From: DASWRT01 sp036403035
GTDB lineage: Bacteria > Pseudomonadota > Alphaproteobacteria > ATCC43930 > CGMCC-115725
Reading direction: 5' to 3'
NCBI GenBank assembly: GCA_036403035.1
Contig: DASWRT010000067.1
Span: 1 to 6,312 of the forward strand
Length of the DNA: 6,312 bases
In this document: piece by piece, positions 4,757 through 6,312 of the stretch
Position numbering within the stretch: the stretch's first letter is position 1
Layout of the letters: every line of letters starts with the position of its first letter
Translations under genes and position numbers: made by a program
Notes under the pieces: model-generated
The model's database searches: none
What the model saw: only the letters and a program-made list of their open reading frames with translations
Told to the model about the DNA's origin: nothing

Positions 4757-6312
4757 ATGGGCTACGTCGAGCTTCAGGTCACCAGCAACTATTCCTTCCT
4801 GCGCGGCGCCTCCCATCCCTGGGAGCTGGTCGGGCAGGCGGCGGCGCTCGGCCATGCCGCCGCGGCGATCGCCGACCGCAACACGCTCGCCGGGATCGTG
4901 CGCGCGCTCGACGCGTCCGAGAAGGCGGGCATCCGCCTCGTCGTCGGCTGCCGGCTCGATCTCGCCGACGGGCGCAGCCTGCTCTGCTTCCCGACCGACC
5001 GGACCGCCTACGGGCGGCTGACGCGGCTGCTGACGATCGGCAAGCGCCGCGCCGGGAAGGGCGAGTGCCGGATCGACTATGCCGACGTGGCGGCGCACGG
5101 CGCGGGCCAGATCGTCGTCGCTCTGCCGCCCGAGGCGATCGAGGACATCGCGGGCGAGGCGTTCCGGGCGTGGCTCGACCGGCTCGCGCGCGATTTCGGC
5201 GACCGCGCCTACCTTGCCGCGCAGCATCTCTACCGCGGCGACGACGCGAAGCGCCTCTACCGCCTCGCCGGGCTCGCGGCGGCGGCCGGGCTGCCGCTCG
5301 TCGCCACCAACGACGTGCTCTACCACATGCCGGAGCGGCGTCCCTTGCAGGATGTCGTCACCTGCATCCGCGAGGGCTGCACCCTGGCCGAGGCGGGCTG
5401 GCGGCTCGCCGCGCACGCCGAGCGCCACCTGAAGCCGGCGGCGGAGATGCGCCGCCTGTTCCGCGGCTACGAGGACGCCGTGGAGCGCACGGCGGAGATC
5501 GCGGCGCGCTGCCGCTTCAGCCTCCGCGATCTCTCCTACCAGTATCCCGACGAAATCGCCGCGGACGGGCTCCCGCCGCAGCAGGTGCTGGAGCGGCTGA
5601 CCTGGGAGGGCGCGGCGCGGCGCTGGCCGAATGGAGACGTGCCGGACAAGGTCCGCGCCGGCATAGAGAAGGAACTCGCCCTCGTCGCCGAACTCCGATA
5701 CGCGCCGTACTTCCTGACCGTGCACGACATCGTGCGCCACGCGACGGCGCAGGGGATTCTCCACCAGGGGCGCGGCTCGGCGGCCAACTCGCTGATCTGC
5801 TATTGTCTCGGCATCACCGCGATCGGGCCGGAGCGGATCGAGATGCTGTTCGAGCGCTTCGTCAGCAGCGCGCGGAACGAGCCGCCCGACATCGACGTCG
5901 ATTTCGAGCACGAGCGGCGCGAGGAGGTGATCCAGTACATCTTCCGGAAATACACGCGCGACCGCGCGGCGCTTGCCGCGACCGTGATCTGCTACCGCAC
6001 GCGCGGCGCACTGCGCGAGGTCGGCAAGGTGTTCGGCCTGTCCGAGGACGTGACCGCGGCGCTCTCCGGCACCGTCTGGGGCTGGAGCGACGACGGCATC
6101 GGCGACGCCGAAGTCCGCGAGCTGGGCCTCGATCCCGCCGACCGCACGCTGCGTCTGGCGATCCGCTGCGCAAGCGAGCTGATCGGCTTCCCGCGGCACC
6201 TGTCGCAGCATGTCGGCGGCTTCGTCATCACCCGCGACCCGATCTCGACGCTGGTCCCGGTCGAGAACGCGGCGATGGCGGAGCGCACCGTCATCGAGTG
6301 GGACAAGGACGA
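4757..6312 (+). CDS. dnaE2: DnaE2 (ImuC), error-prone C-family DNA polymerase, 5' part
   Basis: The frame is open from ATG 4757 to the window edge: 518 codons of a protein usually about 1,050-1,100 residues long. DnaE2 is the SOS-induced alternative Pol III alpha subunit that performs translesion synthesis with ImuA and ImuB. The start region (LQVTSNYSFLRGASHPWELV, 6-25) and ADRNTLAG (39-46) form a PHP domain. In it the metal-ligand histidines of active PHP nucleases are largely missing (SNYS in place of an HxH/HSD-type motif), as is usual in DnaE2. The polymerase core shows GRGSAANS (338-345) and PDIDVDFE (377-384). In the latter, Asp380 and Asp382 match E. coli DnaE Asp401 and Asp403. HLSQHVGGFVIT (481-492) and VIEWDKD (512-518) follow. 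The third catalytic aspartate should lie some 12-15 residues beyond the window. The gene starts 10 nt after imuB with no clear Shine-Dalgarno, suggesting translational coupling. Confidence 0.93.
   Translation, partial: MGYVELQVTSNYSFLRGASHPWELVGQAAALGHAAAAIADRNTLAGIVRALDASEKAGIRLVVGCRLDLADGRSLLCFPTDRTAYGRLTRLLTIGKRRAGKGECRIDYADVAAHGAGQIVVALPPEAIEDIAGEAFRAWLDRLARDFGDRAYLAAQHLYRGDDAKRLYRLAGLAAAAGLPLVATNDVLYHMPERRPLQDVVTCIREGCTLAEAGWRLAAHAERHLKPAAEMRRLFRGYEDAVERTAEIAARCRFSLRDLSYQYPDEIAADGLPPQQVLERLTWEGAARRWPNGDVPDKVRAGIEKELALVAELRYAPYFLTVHDIVRHATAQGILHQGRGSAANSLICYCLGITAIGPERIEMLFERFVSSARNEPPDIDVDFEHERREEVIQYIFRKYTRDRAALAATVICYRTRGALREVGKVFGLSEDVTAALSGTVWGWSDDGIGDAEVRELGLDPADRTLRLAIRCASELIGFPRHLSQHVGGFVITRDPISTLVPVENAAMAERTVIEWDKD

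Noticed and set aside
3959..6211. A 750-codon open frame on the minus strand opposite imuB and dnaE2
   Set aside because: The plus strand encodes DnaE2 with its catalytic PDIDVDF motif over the same stretch. The antisense product shows no family motif and ends in an Arg-rich low-complexity region.

Overview
The window is high-GC DNA (G/C at most third codon positions, AT-rich islands only in the two regulatory gaps). It looks like alphaproteobacterial chromosome, probably from the Rhizobiales or Rhodospirillales side. The best taxonomic clue is a direct-repeat LexA operator of the form GAAC-N7-GAAC (complement of GTTC-N7-GTTC), the type known from Alphaproteobacteria, placed just upstream of an imuA-imuB-dnaE2 gene cluster. 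The genus cannot be fixed from the sequence alone.

Left block (1-1845): a small ArsR-family repressor gene on the minus strand is divergent from a two-gene plus-strand operon. That operon encodes a PLP-dependent threonine/serine dehydratase without an ACT domain and a RidA-type enamine/imine deaminase. The pair fits biochemically: the dehydratase releases a reactive 2-aminoacrylate or 2-aminocrotonate intermediate, and RidA hydrolyses it to the 2-oxo acid plus ammonia. The 122-bp divergent gap holds an AT-rich island with a 16-bp palindrome that lies inside candidate promoters in both directions. A perfect 12-bp GC stem hairpin closes the operon.

Right block (1846-6312): an SOS-type control region (TTGACT -35-like box and LexA box) precedes imuA, imuB and the first half of dnaE2 (imuC). 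These are the three parts of the inducible error-prone translesion mutasome. ImuA is a RecA/SulA-like partner, ImuB is a catalytically dead Y-family protein carrying a beta-clamp motif, and DnaE2 is the C-family polymerase. imuA and imuB overlap by 80 nt, and dnaE2 starts 10 nt after imuB. dnaE2 runs off the right edge after 518 codons.

The most unusual item is inside imuB. A 121-bp element with 37-bp inverted-repeat arms (34 of 37 matched) is embedded in the open reading frame just downstream of the clamp-binding motif, and it is read through in frame. It adds a low-complexity segment, and together with about 60 further unmatched residues it makes ImuB (654 aa) longer than usual for the family. 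The arrangement resembles the protein-inserted palindromic elements known from Rickettsia.
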